From positions 124,001 to 188,000 of the forward strand of contig NZ_AUIF01000003.1 in the NCBI RefSeq assembly GCF_000423565.1: a stretch of 64,000 nucleotides of DNA, in the 5' to 3' direction. The notes under the pieces are model-generated. The model had not been told where the DNA came from. It ran no database searches and was given only the letters and a program-made list of their open reading frames with translations. This DNA comes from Runella zeae DSM 19591 (GTDB lineage: Bacteria > Bacteroidota > Bacteroidia > Cytophagales > Spirosomataceae). Positions within the stretch are counted from its first letter, which is position 1; each line of letters opens with the position of its first letter. Position numbers and translations under genes: made by a program. This document shows positions 54,467 through 62,643 of the stretch, in pieces.

Positions 54467-54546
54467 TGAGCAAATTTGAACTCTACCATTTAGGATTAAG
54501 TGTAGCTCACAACAAATTATAAAGTCTTACGTTTTTTAATTTGGTA

Positions 54547-54554
54547 TAATTTTG
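54547..54554 (+). promoter_or_regulatory. -7 box of the MORN-like gene
   Basis: TAATTTTG fits TAnnTTTG, 50-74 bp before the two possible start codons. No TTTG lies at the expected spacing. Confidence 0.35.
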
Positions 54555-54604
54555 GTACTGTGGTTGCTTGACACTTCACGGAGGTTTCGATTATTTACCA
54601 AAAA

Positions 54605-55612
54605 ATGGAAAAAGGAAAAGCGATAAAGATGCTAAAGCTATTTTCAATTGTATCAGTGGCACTTTTTAGTCTGGCAGTAGTGCAAGCACAAACGGTGCCC
54701 GACAAGTCAGAAAAAAAATCTAAAAAATTTCGGGACAAAAAAGCAGAAGCAGATAGTTTGCTCCAAAAAATTGGCGTGTCAACTCCTAGCTTGGGAGTAG
54801 GTGCCCCTGTGGCTGGGAAGTCTATCAAGCCTTCAGATGGGGTTGGTTTTTTTAATGAGACATTGCCCGACTTGGGCCTTAAAATCAAAGAATATCGTAA
54901 ACAAGAAAAAGCGCGTCGTCAAAAAAAGAAAAAGTATCATACCGAATATGAAGGTTTAGCGATTGTGAAGCAGGTTGTGAGTATGGGGAGCGGTGATCGG
55001 ATTACTCAGATAGAGTTTCATGTATTGAAAGAAAATCGCTTTCCAAAAATATATGATGGTTTGGAAATCAACTGGTACGATCCCCGTAATCGTATGGTGA
55101 GTAAATCGTTAATAAAAGACAAAGACAACGCACTTTTGCTGCATGGGCCTTATAAACGTTATGTAGCAGGCAATTTGGTAGAAGAAGGGAATTATTATAT
55201 AGGAGCCAAAGACGGACGCTGGGAAGCCTATGACGCAGACTATAAGCTTCTTGACAAAACGAAATGGTATCGCGGGTTTCCGGCCGAATCTATTATATCA
55301 TATTATGATTCTGCCCATACCAAGATTCGAGAGGTGATTCCGATACAATATGGTAAACGCAAAGGAGATTATTTGATGTACTATGACGCGGGGCAGCTCA
55401 TGGTCAAAGGGCAATATGATAATGACGCGCCAGTGGGTACTTGGAATGAATATTATCAGTATCGTCGTCAACGCAAAAAAATCACTCGCTACCCTCGGTA
55501 TTGGTATGAAGACGGAGAAGGGGTAGTGTTGAGCGAGTGGGACGATAAAGGGAAGCTTATTTATGAGCGCCCTAAAGACGGAACCCCAGACGCGGAAGAA
55601 AACGGTAATTAA
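54605..55612 (+). CDS. Exported MORN/YwqK-like repeat protein
   Basis: A 335-residue protein. The signal peptide is MLKLFSIVSVALFSLAVVQA; translation may begin at its Met (54629) or eight codons earlier at 54605. A basic, Lys-rich stretch (about 30-120) leads to repeats of the type GPYKRYVAGNLVEEGNYYIG, KDGRWEAYDADYKLL and GDYLMYYDAGQLMVKGQYD, which resemble the MORN-like units of YwqK proteins. These often occur on the cell surface in Bacteroidetes, without known function. Confidence 0.78.
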   Translation: MEKGKAIKMLKLFSIVSVALFSLAVVQAQTVPDKSEKKSKKFRDKKAEADSLLQKIGVSTPSLGVGAPVAGKSIKPSDGVGFFNETLPDLGLKIKEYRKQEKARRQKKKKYHTEYEGLAIVKQVVSMGSGDRITQIEFHVLKENRFPKIYDGLEINWYDPRNRMVSKSLIKDKDNALLLHGPYKRYVAGNLVEEGNYYIGAKDGRWEAYDADYKLLDKTKWYRGFPAESIISYYDSAHTKIREVIPIQYGKRKGDYLMYYDAGQLMVKGQYDNDAPVGTWNEYYQYRRQRKKITRYPRYWYEDGEGVVLSEWDDKGKLIYERPKDGTPDAEENGN

Positions 55613-55649
55613 GCAAAAATTGCTTCTTATAATACTTTTAGTAATCTAT

Positions 55650-55690
55650 ATCCCATTAGAAATTAATGACATTTCCAGTGGGATTTTTTT
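55650..55690 (+). terminator. Intrinsic terminator of the MORN-like gene
   Basis: Outer stem ATCCCA / TGGGAT (55650-55655, 55679-55684), an inner GAAAT / ATTTC helix and a T run to 55690. Confidence 0.75.
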
Positions 55691-55705
55691 ATTTAAGAAT
55701 TTATT

Positions 55706-55737
55706 TTTGCAACATAGTTGCAGTTGAGCTACCTTTG
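55706..55737 (+). promoter_or_regulatory. Promoter with embedded operator, TonB receptor operon
   Basis: TTTG (55706-55709), a 20-bp spacer and TACCTTTG (55730-55737). Between and overlapping them lies a perfect palindrome TGCAAC-ATA-GTTGCA (55708-55722), well placed to block polymerase. This is the arrangement of a metal-responsive Fur-family repressor site, although the regulator is not identified. Confidence 0.7.
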
Positions 55738-55756
55738 TCAGAAAAACTAGCAGAGT

Positions 55757-58057
55757 TTGAATCGTTTGTTTTACATATGGGCAGTGTGGTTGGGATTGTT
55801 TACGGTTGATGTGCTTTTAGCGCAGTCTCCTCAAGCATGTGATTGTTTGATTAAAGGAACCGTCAAGGATCGAGAAACGGGGCAGGCGATTGTGGGGGCA
55901 ATACTCATCGTAGAAGGAACTAATCGAAATGGCATAACGGATGCAGAGGGGCGCTACAAGATAGATAAGCTTTGTCAGGGGAACTATACTATAGAATGTA
56001 AAATCATAGGCTACAAAACCGTCAAAGCGAGCGTTTCGCTAGTCCATAGTGCCGAAGAGGATATCAATCTTACCGAAGAAGAAGTTCATCTTCAAGATGT
56101 CGAAATTACGGCGCATCGGGTTCAATCTTCTCTTTCTCAAAAAACAATTTCTTTAGAAGGGAAAGCTTTAGAACAAAATCAAGGCCAAACGCTAGGTGAT
56201 GCGCTCAAAGTACTCAATGGGGTGACTTTGTTACAAACAGGAGCTTCTATCGCTAAGCCCGTAATACATGGTTTGCATAGCAATCGTATTCTTATTATGA
56301 ACAATGGCATTCGTCAAGAAGGCCAGCAATGGGGCTCTGAACATGCGCCCGAGATAGATCCTTTTGTGGCAAAAAGAGTGACAGTAGTTCAAGGGGCGTC
56401 GGGAGTAAGATATGGCTCAGATGCGATTGGAGGAGTGATTTTGGTAGAGCCTGATGAGCTTCCCAAGCATTCGAAAATAAGCGGAGAAGCCAATATGGCT
56501 GCTTTTTCAAACGGGAGAATGGGCGTAATATCAGGCACATTGCAAGGAGGAATCGCGAATTGGAAAGGATGGGCGTGGAGAATACAAGGTACGCTCAAAA
56601 ATGGCGGGAATATTCGTACCCCTGATTATTTTTTGGCAAATACTGGTGTGAAAGAACACAATTTTTCTTTGACAGCAGGCTACCGAAACGCCAAAGTGGG
56701 AGCTGAGATTTTTTATAGTCAGTTTCATACCAATATTGGCATATTTTCGGGTTCGCATATAGGTAGCACTTCAGATTTGCTGAATGTTATTAAAAATGGC
56801 GAACCTTTCATTAAGGCTGACTTTGAAAGAGAAATAGAGCGCCCTAATCAGCTGATTAATCATGATTTGTTGAAAGGCAAAGCTTTTTATAATATAGGTG
56901 CCAATCGCCTGACTTGGACTTTTGGACGGCAGTTTAATCGACGTGCGGAGTATGACTTGCACGGGCCTCAAGCGGCTACCAAACCTGCATTGTTGTTTCG
57001 ACTTACTACTTACACAAGTGATTTGATTTTCGAACACGCTCCTATCAAAGGCGCTATTAATGGCCAAATAGGACTCAGTGGATTGTATCAGTATAATTTT
57101 ACAGATGGGCGTCCGCTCATTCCTGATTTTGATCAAACAAACATCGGTATGTTTTTGATTGAGAGGTGGGTACGTAATCAATGGGAGTTGGAGGCTGGAC
57201 TTAGATATGATTGGCGGAAGCTAGACATTTTTAAGTTTGTGGGTAGTGCCCTTTCGCCTCGCCAACATCAGTTTAGTAGCTGGTCTGGTACACTTGGTAG
57301 TGTTTGGAATGCCACGGAGGCTTTATCGATGAGGGTCAATTTGGGAAGTGCTTGGCGCCCACCTAGCCCCAACGAATTGTATAGCAAGGGGGTTCACCAC
57401 GGTGCTGCTGCTTACGAAGAAGGAAATGATCAAATGCAACCCGAAACGGCGTATAATCTCATCGGAAGTATTGATTATAATCGAAAGCAATGGCAAGTAG
57501 AAGTGGGAGTGTATCATAACCTCATTCAAAATTATATTTATCTAAAGCCCCAAGCCGAGCCTATTTTGACGGTAAGAGGTGCTTTTCCGTATTTCAAGTA
57601 TGTTCAAACAAACGCTTCTTTCACCGGAGTAGATGTAGATACGCGTTGGGAAATCATTCCTAAAAAACTTACCCATACCGCCAAAATTTCCTATTTGAAG
57701 GCTTATGACCTTCAAGAAAAAGGATATTTGGTACTTATCCCAGCCAATAGAATTGAAAATACCCTAAAGTATAATTGGACTCAAGTAGGCAAATGGGAAA
57801 ATCTCTATCTATCGCTTACGCATCTATGGGCGGCCCAACAAAAACGGGTGCCTCCCAACAGCGATTTTGTAGATCCACCAGCGGCTTATCATTTGTGGAG
57901 TGTGTTGATTGGCGGGGATTGGAATAAAAGCATAGGATGGAGTCTAACAGCACAAAACCTATTGGACGCCGCCTACCGAGACTATCTAAACCGGTTTAGG
58001 TACTACTCGCTAGAGCAAGGGCGCAATATATCTTTGAGAATAAAGTGGAATTTCTAA
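55757..58057 (+). CDS. TonB-dependent outer-membrane receptor with N-terminal carboxypeptidase-like domain
   Basis: A 766-residue receptor. Translation starts at TTG (55757); an in-frame stop lies three codons upstream and no ATG is near, and the frame opens with a good signal peptide (MNRLFYIWAVWLGLFTVDVLLAQ). A CarboxypepD_reg-like domain (about 30-115), a plug (PVIHGLHSNRILIMNNGIRQ, VTVVQGASGVRYGSDAIGG) and a 22-strand barrel ending in Phe (LRIKWNF) follow. The plug sequence with WGSEHAPEIDP recalls ZnuD-like metal receptors. A short lipoprotein gene follows at 26 bp. Zinc or another metal as cargo is inference from the operator and plug. Confidence 0.93.
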   Translation: MNRLFYIWAVWLGLFTVDVLLAQSPQACDCLIKGTVKDRETGQAIVGAILIVEGTNRNGITDAEGRYKIDKLCQGNYTIECKIIGYKTVKASVSLVHSAEEDINLTEEEVHLQDVEITAHRVQSSLSQKTISLEGKALEQNQGQTLGDALKVLNGVTLLQTGASIAKPVIHGLHSNRILIMNNGIRQEGQQWGSEHAPEIDPFVAKRVTVVQGASGVRYGSDAIGGVILVEPDELPKHSKISGEANMAAFSNGRMGVISGTLQGGIANWKGWAWRIQGTLKNGGNIRTPDYFLANTGVKEHNFSLTAGYRNAKVGAEIFYSQFHTNIGIFSGSHIGSTSDLLNVIKNGEPFIKADFEREIERPNQLINHDLLKGKAFYNIGANRLTWTFGRQFNRRAEYDLHGPQAATKPALLFRLTTYTSDLIFEHAPIKGAINGQIGLSGLYQYNFTDGRPLIPDFDQTNIGMFLIERWVRNQWELEAGLRYDWRKLDIFKFVGSALSPRQHQFSSWSGTLGSVWNATEALSMRVNLGSAWRPPSPNELYSKGVHHGAAAYEEGNDQMQPETAYNLIGSIDYNRKQWQVEVGVYHNLIQNYIYLKPQAEPILTVRGAFPYFKYVQTNASFTGVDVDTRWEIIPKKLTHTAKISYLKAYDLQEKGYLVLIPANRIENTLKYNWTQVGKWENLYLSLTHLWAAQQKRVPPNSDFVDPPAAYHLWSVLIGGDWNKSIGWSLTAQNLLDAAYRDYLNRFRYYSLEQGRNISLRIKWNF

Positions 58058-58083
58058 CATAAAAATAAATAAACGCACGCATT

Positions 58084-58647
58084 ATGAACAGATTACATTT
58101 TTCTTGGGCTCTAGCGTTGGTATTGACGCTTGCATTAGTGACAAGTTGTAAAAAAGAAGAACCGGCACCAGAAGACGAAAATGAGCTTATCACGACAGTA
58201 AGGCTGAAGTTTACCGAAAACGGAACCACCACTACTCAAACTTTCGATTGGAAAGATTTGGACGGAGAAGGGGGGAGTGCCCCTACAATAGCCTCGGTGG
58301 GTTTAAAAACAAATCGTAATTATAAGTTAGAAGTCGAATTTTTGAACGAAAGTGTCACTCCAGTAGATAATATCACAGAGGAAATAAAAGAAGAAGCAGA
58401 CGAACACCTTGTGGTGGTTATACCACAGCCAGCTGGTCTATTGACTTACACCTATGATGATAAAGATAGCCGTAACTATCCCATAGGGCTTACTGGAAAA
58501 ATCGTGACTACTTCGGCAGCTACTGGTACGATACAAGTACAGCTTCGTCATCAACCGCCAGTGGGAGGAGTGCCTGTTAAGAATGGTACAGCTACGCCGG
58601 GCAGCGATGATGCCAATGTTACGTTCAATGTAGTAGTGGCACCATAA
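58084..58647 (+). CDS. Lipoprotein partner of the TonB receptor
   Basis: A 187-residue protein with a lipoprotein signal (lipobox LVTSCKK, Cys22). The middle has FLNESVTPVDNITEEIKEE and DEHLVVV, and the end VQLRHQPPVGG; I recognise these as a family often labelled type 1 periplasmic binding fold superfamily and usually found just after TonB receptors in Bacteroidetes. It is probably a surface-exposed or outer-membrane lipoprotein that hands ligand to the receptor. It shares the receptor promoter. Confidence 0.8.
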   Translation: MNRLHFSWALALVLTLALVTSCKKEEPAPEDENELITTVRLKFTENGTTTTQTFDWKDLDGEGGSAPTIASVGLKTNRNYKLEVEFLNESVTPVDNITEEIKEEADEHLVVVIPQPAGLLTYTYDDKDSRNYPIGLTGKIVTTSAATGTIQVQLRHQPPVGGVPVKNGTATPGSDDANVTFNVVVAP

Positions 58648-58766
58648 TTTTTAACTTAAAACAATCAAAATCAATCAATCAACTAATAGAAAGTGCCATT
58701 TGGTAACAAAAGAACCGTTTAATCAAAAAAAAAAGCAAAGGTTACTAATAATAAGGAGTTTATTAG

Positions 58767-58774
58767 TACTTTTG
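58767..58774 (+). promoter_or_regulatory. -7 box of queA
   Basis: TACTTTTG matches TAnnTTTG, 42 bp before the queA ATG. The -33 element is not clear. Confidence 0.45.
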
Positions 58775-58815
58775 CGGTCTTAATTTTTTGAGGTGTCTTT
58801 GAGCCAAAAAGATAT

Positions 58816-59859
58816 ATGAAACTTTCCGAGTTTAAGTTTGACCTTCCCCAGAGCCTTGTTGCGCTCTATCCTGCCGAGCGAGGCGAATCGCGTCTAATGG
58901 TAGTAAATCGTCAAACCAAAAAGATAGAACACAAAAAATTTTCCGAAATCATTGACTATTTCGGAGAAGGCGACACGATGGTTGTCAATGATACCAAGGT
59001 TTTTCCAGCGCGCCTTTATGGGCAAAAAGAAAAAACGGGTGCTAAAATCGAAGTATTCCTTTTGCGTGAGCTCAACCGTGAAATGCGTCTTTGGGACGTG
59101 TTGGTTGACCCTGCCCGCAAAATCCGAGTAGGCAACAAGCTCTATTTTGGAGATAGCGACTTAGTGGCAGAGGTAATCGACAATACCACCTCTCGTGGTC
59201 GTACGATTCGCTTTCTTTATGACGGAAATCATGAGGAATTGATGAAAGCGATTGATGAACTAGGCGAGACGCCTCTTCCCCGTGATATCAAACGTAAAGT
59301 AGAAGATGCTGACCGTGAGCGTTATCAGACGATTTTTGCGCAGCATGTAGGAGCGGTAGCTGCTCCTACGGCAGGGATGCACTTTACGAAAGTGATTCAG
59401 CGACGTATGGAAATCAAAGGCGTTAATTTTACGCCTATTACGTTGCATGTGGGGGTCGGTACGTTTCGTCAAGTAGATGTAGAAGATTTGACTAAGCACA
59501 AGACTGATTCTGAAAACTACTTGATTACGGAATCGTCGGCCAATGTGATAAACGAAGCTTTGGACAAAGGTAAGAAGGTATGTGCCATTGGGACTACTTC
59601 GCTTAAAGCCCTTGAGTCATCAGTTTCGGCCAATAATCGCGTTAAGCCTTTTGAAGGTTGGACAGATAAGTTTATTTTTCCTCCCTATGATTTCAAAATA
59701 TCAAATTCGCTTTTGACAAACTTCCATTTGCCAGAGTCTATTTTGTTGATGATGACTTGCGCTTTTGGCGGCCATGAGCTTATCATGGAAGCATATGAAG
59801 TAGCGATGAAAGAAAAATATAAGTTTTTTAGCTACGGCGACGCAATGCTTATTATTTAA
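58816..59859 (+). CDS. queA: S-adenosylmethionine:tRNA ribosyltransferase-isomerase
   Basis: A 347-residue enzyme that adds a ribosyl unit from SAM to preQ1 at the tRNA wobble position, making epoxyqueuosine. [22 protein letters not shown] (in parts, 8-28), [27 protein letters not shown] and [13 protein letters not shown]-like [11 protein letters not shown] are the QueA blocks, and the C-terminus has [17 protein letters not shown]. Length and order match the family. A hairpin with a T run separates it from ispD. Confidence 0.97.
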   Translation: MKLSEFKFDLPQSLVALYPAERGESRLMVVNRQTKKIEHKKFSEIIDYFGEGDTMVVNDTKVFPARLYGQKEKTGAKIEVFLLRELNREMRLWDVLVDPARKIRVGNKLYFGDSDLVAEVIDNTTSRGRTIRFLYDGNHEELMKAIDELGETPLPRDIKRKVEDADRERYQTIFAQHVGAVAAPTAGMHFTKVIQRRMEIKGVNFTPITLHVGVGTFRQVDVEDLTKHKTDSENYLITESSANVINEALDKGKKVCAIGTTSLKALESSVSANNRVKPFEGWTDKFIFPPYDFKISNSLLTNFHLPESILLMMTCAFGGHELIMEAYEVAMKEKYKFFSYGDAMLII

Positions 59860-59865
59860 GTTTTT

Positions 59866-59931
59866 AGTCGTTGGTCAATAAGTCCTTTAGTTAAGTATTT
59901 TGACGAACGACTGTTAACCAACGACTTTTTT
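59866..59931 (+). terminator. Hairpin with T run between queA and ispD
   Basis: Arms AGTCGTTGGT (59866-59875) and ACCAACGACT (59917-59926) pair perfectly around a 41-nt loop, and six T residues follow, ending one base before the ispD ATG. It may be a terminator or an attenuator for ispD. Confidence 0.55.
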
Positions 59932-60621
59932 ATGACCAAATTTGCCATTATTGTAGCAGGCGGAAGTGGCACCCGAATGGGTAGCAAAATCCCCAAGCAG
60001 TTTATGCTCATAGGCGGCAAGCCTATTTTGATGCATACTATCGAAAAATTTCTTTCCTACGATTTTTCACTTCAAGTGATTTTGGTGCTACCTGCCAATG
60101 CCATGAAAATGTGGTATGCGCTTTGTGATAAATACCAATTTTATCCTCCAATTATAACCGTCACTGGCGGAAATACCCGTTTTCAATCTGTCAAAAATGG
60201 CTTGAAAAGAATCACCGCCAAAGAAGGAGTAGTAGCAGTACACGATGGCGTACGACCCTTTGTGACTTCCGAAATTATCCATAAGAGTTTTGAAACTGCT
60301 CAGTTGCATGGTGCCGCAGTGACCTGTGTTCCTCTCAAAGATTCAGTAAGAATAACAAACGAAGACGGCTCTAATCAAGCCGTAAATCGCAGTGATTATC
60401 GACTAGTTCAGACTCCCCAGACATTCAGGCTTGATTGGATGAGAACGGCCTTTGAAAAAGAAGAACAATCTACTTTTACGGATTGCGCTAGTGTGTTGGA
60501 TTTTGCAGGTTATCCTATTACTCTTGTAGAAGGTGACTACGAAAACATCAAAATCACCACTTCTGATGACATGCTCTGGGCAGAAAGTATTCTACTGAAG
60601 CAAGCTTCTACCGAAGATTAG
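59932..60621 (+). CDS. ispD: 2-C-methyl-D-erythritol 4-phosphate cytidylyltransferase
   Basis: A 229-residue enzyme of the MEP isoprenoid pathway that joins CTP and MEP. The nucleotide loop IVAGGSGTRMGSKIPKQF (7-24) includes the catalytic Arg and Lys, and VAVHDGVRPFV (about 102-112) and DSVRITNEDG fit IspD. Length is normal. The T-run hairpin upstream abuts its start. Confidence 0.96.
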   Translation: MTKFAIIVAGGSGTRMGSKIPKQFMLIGGKPILMHTIEKFLSYDFSLQVILVLPANAMKMWYALCDKYQFYPPIITVTGGNTRFQSVKNGLKRITAKEGVVAVHDGVRPFVTSEIIHKSFETAQLHGAAVTCVPLKDSVRITNEDGSNQAVNRSDYRLVQTPQTFRLDWMRTAFEKEEQSTFTDCASVLDFAGYPITLVEGDYENIKITTSDDMLWAESILLKQASTED

Positions 60622-60636
60622 TCTAGAAGCTTTTTT
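60602..60636 (+). terminator. Intrinsic terminator of ispD
   Basis: A 9-bp perfect stem AAGCTTCTA / TAGAAGCTT (60602-60610, 60624-60632) followed by T to 60636. It includes the ispD stop codon. Confidence 0.7.
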
Positions 60637-60642
60637 AGCTAC

Positions 60643-60650
60643 TATCTTTG
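60643..60650 (+). promoter_or_regulatory. -7 box of meaB
   Basis: TATCTTTG fits TAnnTTTG, 28 bp before the TTG start. A second match, TACTTTTG (60674-60681), overlaps the start codon itself and is less likely to be the promoter unless the mRNA begins further inside the gene. Confidence 0.4.
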
Positions 60651-60678
60651 TAATTTTTCAAACAAACATTTCCTACTT

Positions 60679-61677
60679 TTGGTCAGAAATCGTCTTTCTA
60701 TCGAAGCCTATGTAGAAGGAGTATTGACGGGAAACCGCCTTGTACTAAGTCGTGCGATTACTTTGGTAGAAAGTCAACTTTCTTCTGATAAAGAGCTTGC
60801 ACAGGTTGTACTAGAGCAAATATTACCTCATAGTGGGCGGTCGGTTCGGGTGGGTATTACGGGAGTGCCGGGGGTAGGAAAAAGCACTTTTATTGAAACC
60901 TTTGGTAAACACCTTACACAACACGGCAAAAAGCTAGCTGTTTTAGCCATAGACCCTACAAGCCAACTCACAAAGGGGAGCATTATGGGGGATAAAACTC
61001 GTATGGAAGAGTTAGCGCATGACCCTATGGCATACATTCGTCCTTCGCCGTCTGGTGGGTCATTGGGGGGAGTGGCTAATAAAACAAGAGAGACCATATT
61101 GTTGTGTGAAGCAGCGGGTTTTGACGTAGTTTTGGTAGAGACTGTTGGGGTAGGTCAATCCGAAACATTGGTCAAAGGAATGGTAGACTTTTTTTTACTT
61201 CTCATGTTGGCGGGAGCAGGAGATGAACTACAAGGTATCAAAAAAGGCATCATGGAAATGGCCGATGCAATTGTGATTACAAAAGCTGACGGTGAAAACA
61301 AAGCGGCTGCTCAGAGAGCAGTGCTAGAATACCAAAATGCGTTTCACTTATTGATGCCTAATGCCAATGGATGGTCTCCTAAAGTATTGACTTCTTCCGC
61401 CTTAGAAAAACGAGGCATTGCGGAGGTTTGGGCGATGGTAGAGCAATATATGCAGCTCACTATGGCTAATGGATTTTATACCAGACATCGTCAAGAGCAA
61501 AATTTGGAATGGTTACACGCACTTATTCGGCAGTCTCTCGAAGAGCAATTTTATCAAAATAACGATATTATAAATAGCCTACCTCAAATGGAAGAGTATA
61601 TTAAAAATGGCAAATGGCTGCCTATGAAAGCAGCCACTTATCTTTTGGGTATTTTTAATAAAAACAAGGTTATTTGA
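60679..61677 (+). CDS. meaB: Methylmalonyl-CoA mutase-associated GTPase MeaB (ArgK)
   Basis: A 332-residue G3E GTPase chaperone that protects and reloads B12-dependent methylmalonyl-CoA mutase. Walker A GVPGVGKST (near 61-69), DPTSQLTKGSIMGDKTRM (about 94-111), ETVGVGQSE and the GTP-binding TKAD element are clear. The start is TTG at 60679: no in-frame ATG lies upstream before the ispD stop, and the first residues (VRNRLSIEAYVEGVLTGNR) match family N-termini. Its last 8 bp overlap the convergent gene. The mutase genes are not in the window. Confidence 0.94.
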   Translation: MVRNRLSIEAYVEGVLTGNRLVLSRAITLVESQLSSDKELAQVVLEQILPHSGRSVRVGITGVPGVGKSTFIETFGKHLTQHGKKLAVLAIDPTSQLTKGSIMGDKTRMEELAHDPMAYIRPSPSGGSLGGVANKTRETILLCEAAGFDVVLVETVGVGQSETLVKGMVDFFLLLMLAGAGDELQGIKKGIMEMADAIVITKADGENKAAAQRAVLEYQNAFHLLMPNANGWSPKVLTSSALEKRGIAEVWAMVEQYMQLTMANGFYTRHRQEQNLEWLHALIRQSLEEQFYQNNDIINSLPQMEEYIKNGKWLPMKAATYLLGIFNKNKVI

Positions 61678-62560
61678 TGATTCGGGCAGTGATGGGAATA
61701 CATATTGCTGGCGGACAGTTTTGAGGACTCACTACCAACACTGTAGCTTCTCCTTGCCCTGTCCCCGCTCCACAGTCACCATTTACACTTAGTATTTGAT
61801 AAGTAGTATCAGCATTGGGCGAAACCAAAACGTTTTTGCTAGGTTCTTGAGCCGTCAAGCTTACTTGAATTCCGCCCGATAAAGTCACTTGGGCAGGCAA
61901 AACATTATTTTGTGATGTAACGGTGAGTGTTGCCGTATTTCCAGCGTTGATAGTACCACCTCCTGATAATGCAACCGTTGGATTGGCGGGGCATTGATTG
62001 GTGATAGAAGTCAAATTCCCTTGGGTTACTTCTTGTGTAAGGGAGATTCCTTCTGGATCAGAAGGATTTTCAAAAGAGCGTGTTACGATGGTAGCTGGAT
62101 TGCTAGCGCTCAATGTAAGATTGTAGCATTTGCTAGTATTACCTGCGGTACTAAAGGCAATGCACGCTACGGTCTGCCAAGCTGTACTAACTGGCACGCC
62201 AGCTCCTCCTACATCTGTATTTACCACGTTGATGCTAAGGGCGCTTGTAGGGTCGCCGTCGGTCCGGGTCATAGTCATAGTGGCATAGGAGCCTCCACTG
62301 AATATCCCTCTACGTCTGATGGTAGGCGCGCTAAGTTGGTTGTTGGGGTACAATATTAAAAAATTGGCATTACCCATTACAAAAGCACTATCAGCAGAGG
62401 TAGCGCGGATTTCTACACAGACAACTACAGAGTCTTTGGCGCAATTATAGGCGTCATGTACAAGTCTTACTTCATACCTTCCTGTGGAAGTTTGGGCTTG
62501 CAGTAGTGTCGAAAAAAACAGACTGACTGCGAAAAAAGAAAAAGTGAAAAATTTTTTCAT
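61670..62560 (-). CDS. Secreted surface protein with beta-sandwich and Ig-like domain
   Basis: I use the ATG at 62558-62560, which starts a signal peptide (MKKFFTFSFFAVSLFFSTLLQAQ); upstream in-frame starts would bury it. The 296-residue product has an N-terminal domain of about 165 residues (VVVCVEIRATSADSAFVMGN, FLILYPNNQLSAP, TAWQTVACIAFST) resembling cohesin-like/T9SS-cargo beta-sandwiches, then an Ig-like domain (PTVALSGGGTINAGNTATLTV). No T9SS tail is evident at the C-terminus (PITARIIK). It lies 83 bp downstream of another surface protein gene on the same strand. Family is only loosely recognised. Confidence 0.68.
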   Translation of the reverse strand: MKKFFTFSFFAVSLFFSTLLQAQTSTGRYEVRLVHDAYNCAKDSVVVCVEIRATSADSAFVMGNANFLILYPNNQLSAPTIRRRGIFSGGSYATMTMTRTDGDPTSALSINVVNTDVGGAGVPVSTAWQTVACIAFSTAGNTSKCYNLTLSASNPATIVTRSFENPSDPEGISLTQEVTQGNLTSITNQCPANPTVALSGGGTINAGNTATLTVTSQNNVLPAQVTLSGGIQVSLTAQEPSKNVLVSPNADTTYQILSVNGDCGAGTGQGEATVLVVSPQNCPPAICIPITARIIK

Positions 62561-62643
62561 ATTTAATGAGTTAAAAATATGGTTCAATTTTTGCGGACTC
62601 TGTATTTGTCCTTTAGGTATATTCAAGCAATAAATGTGCCAGT

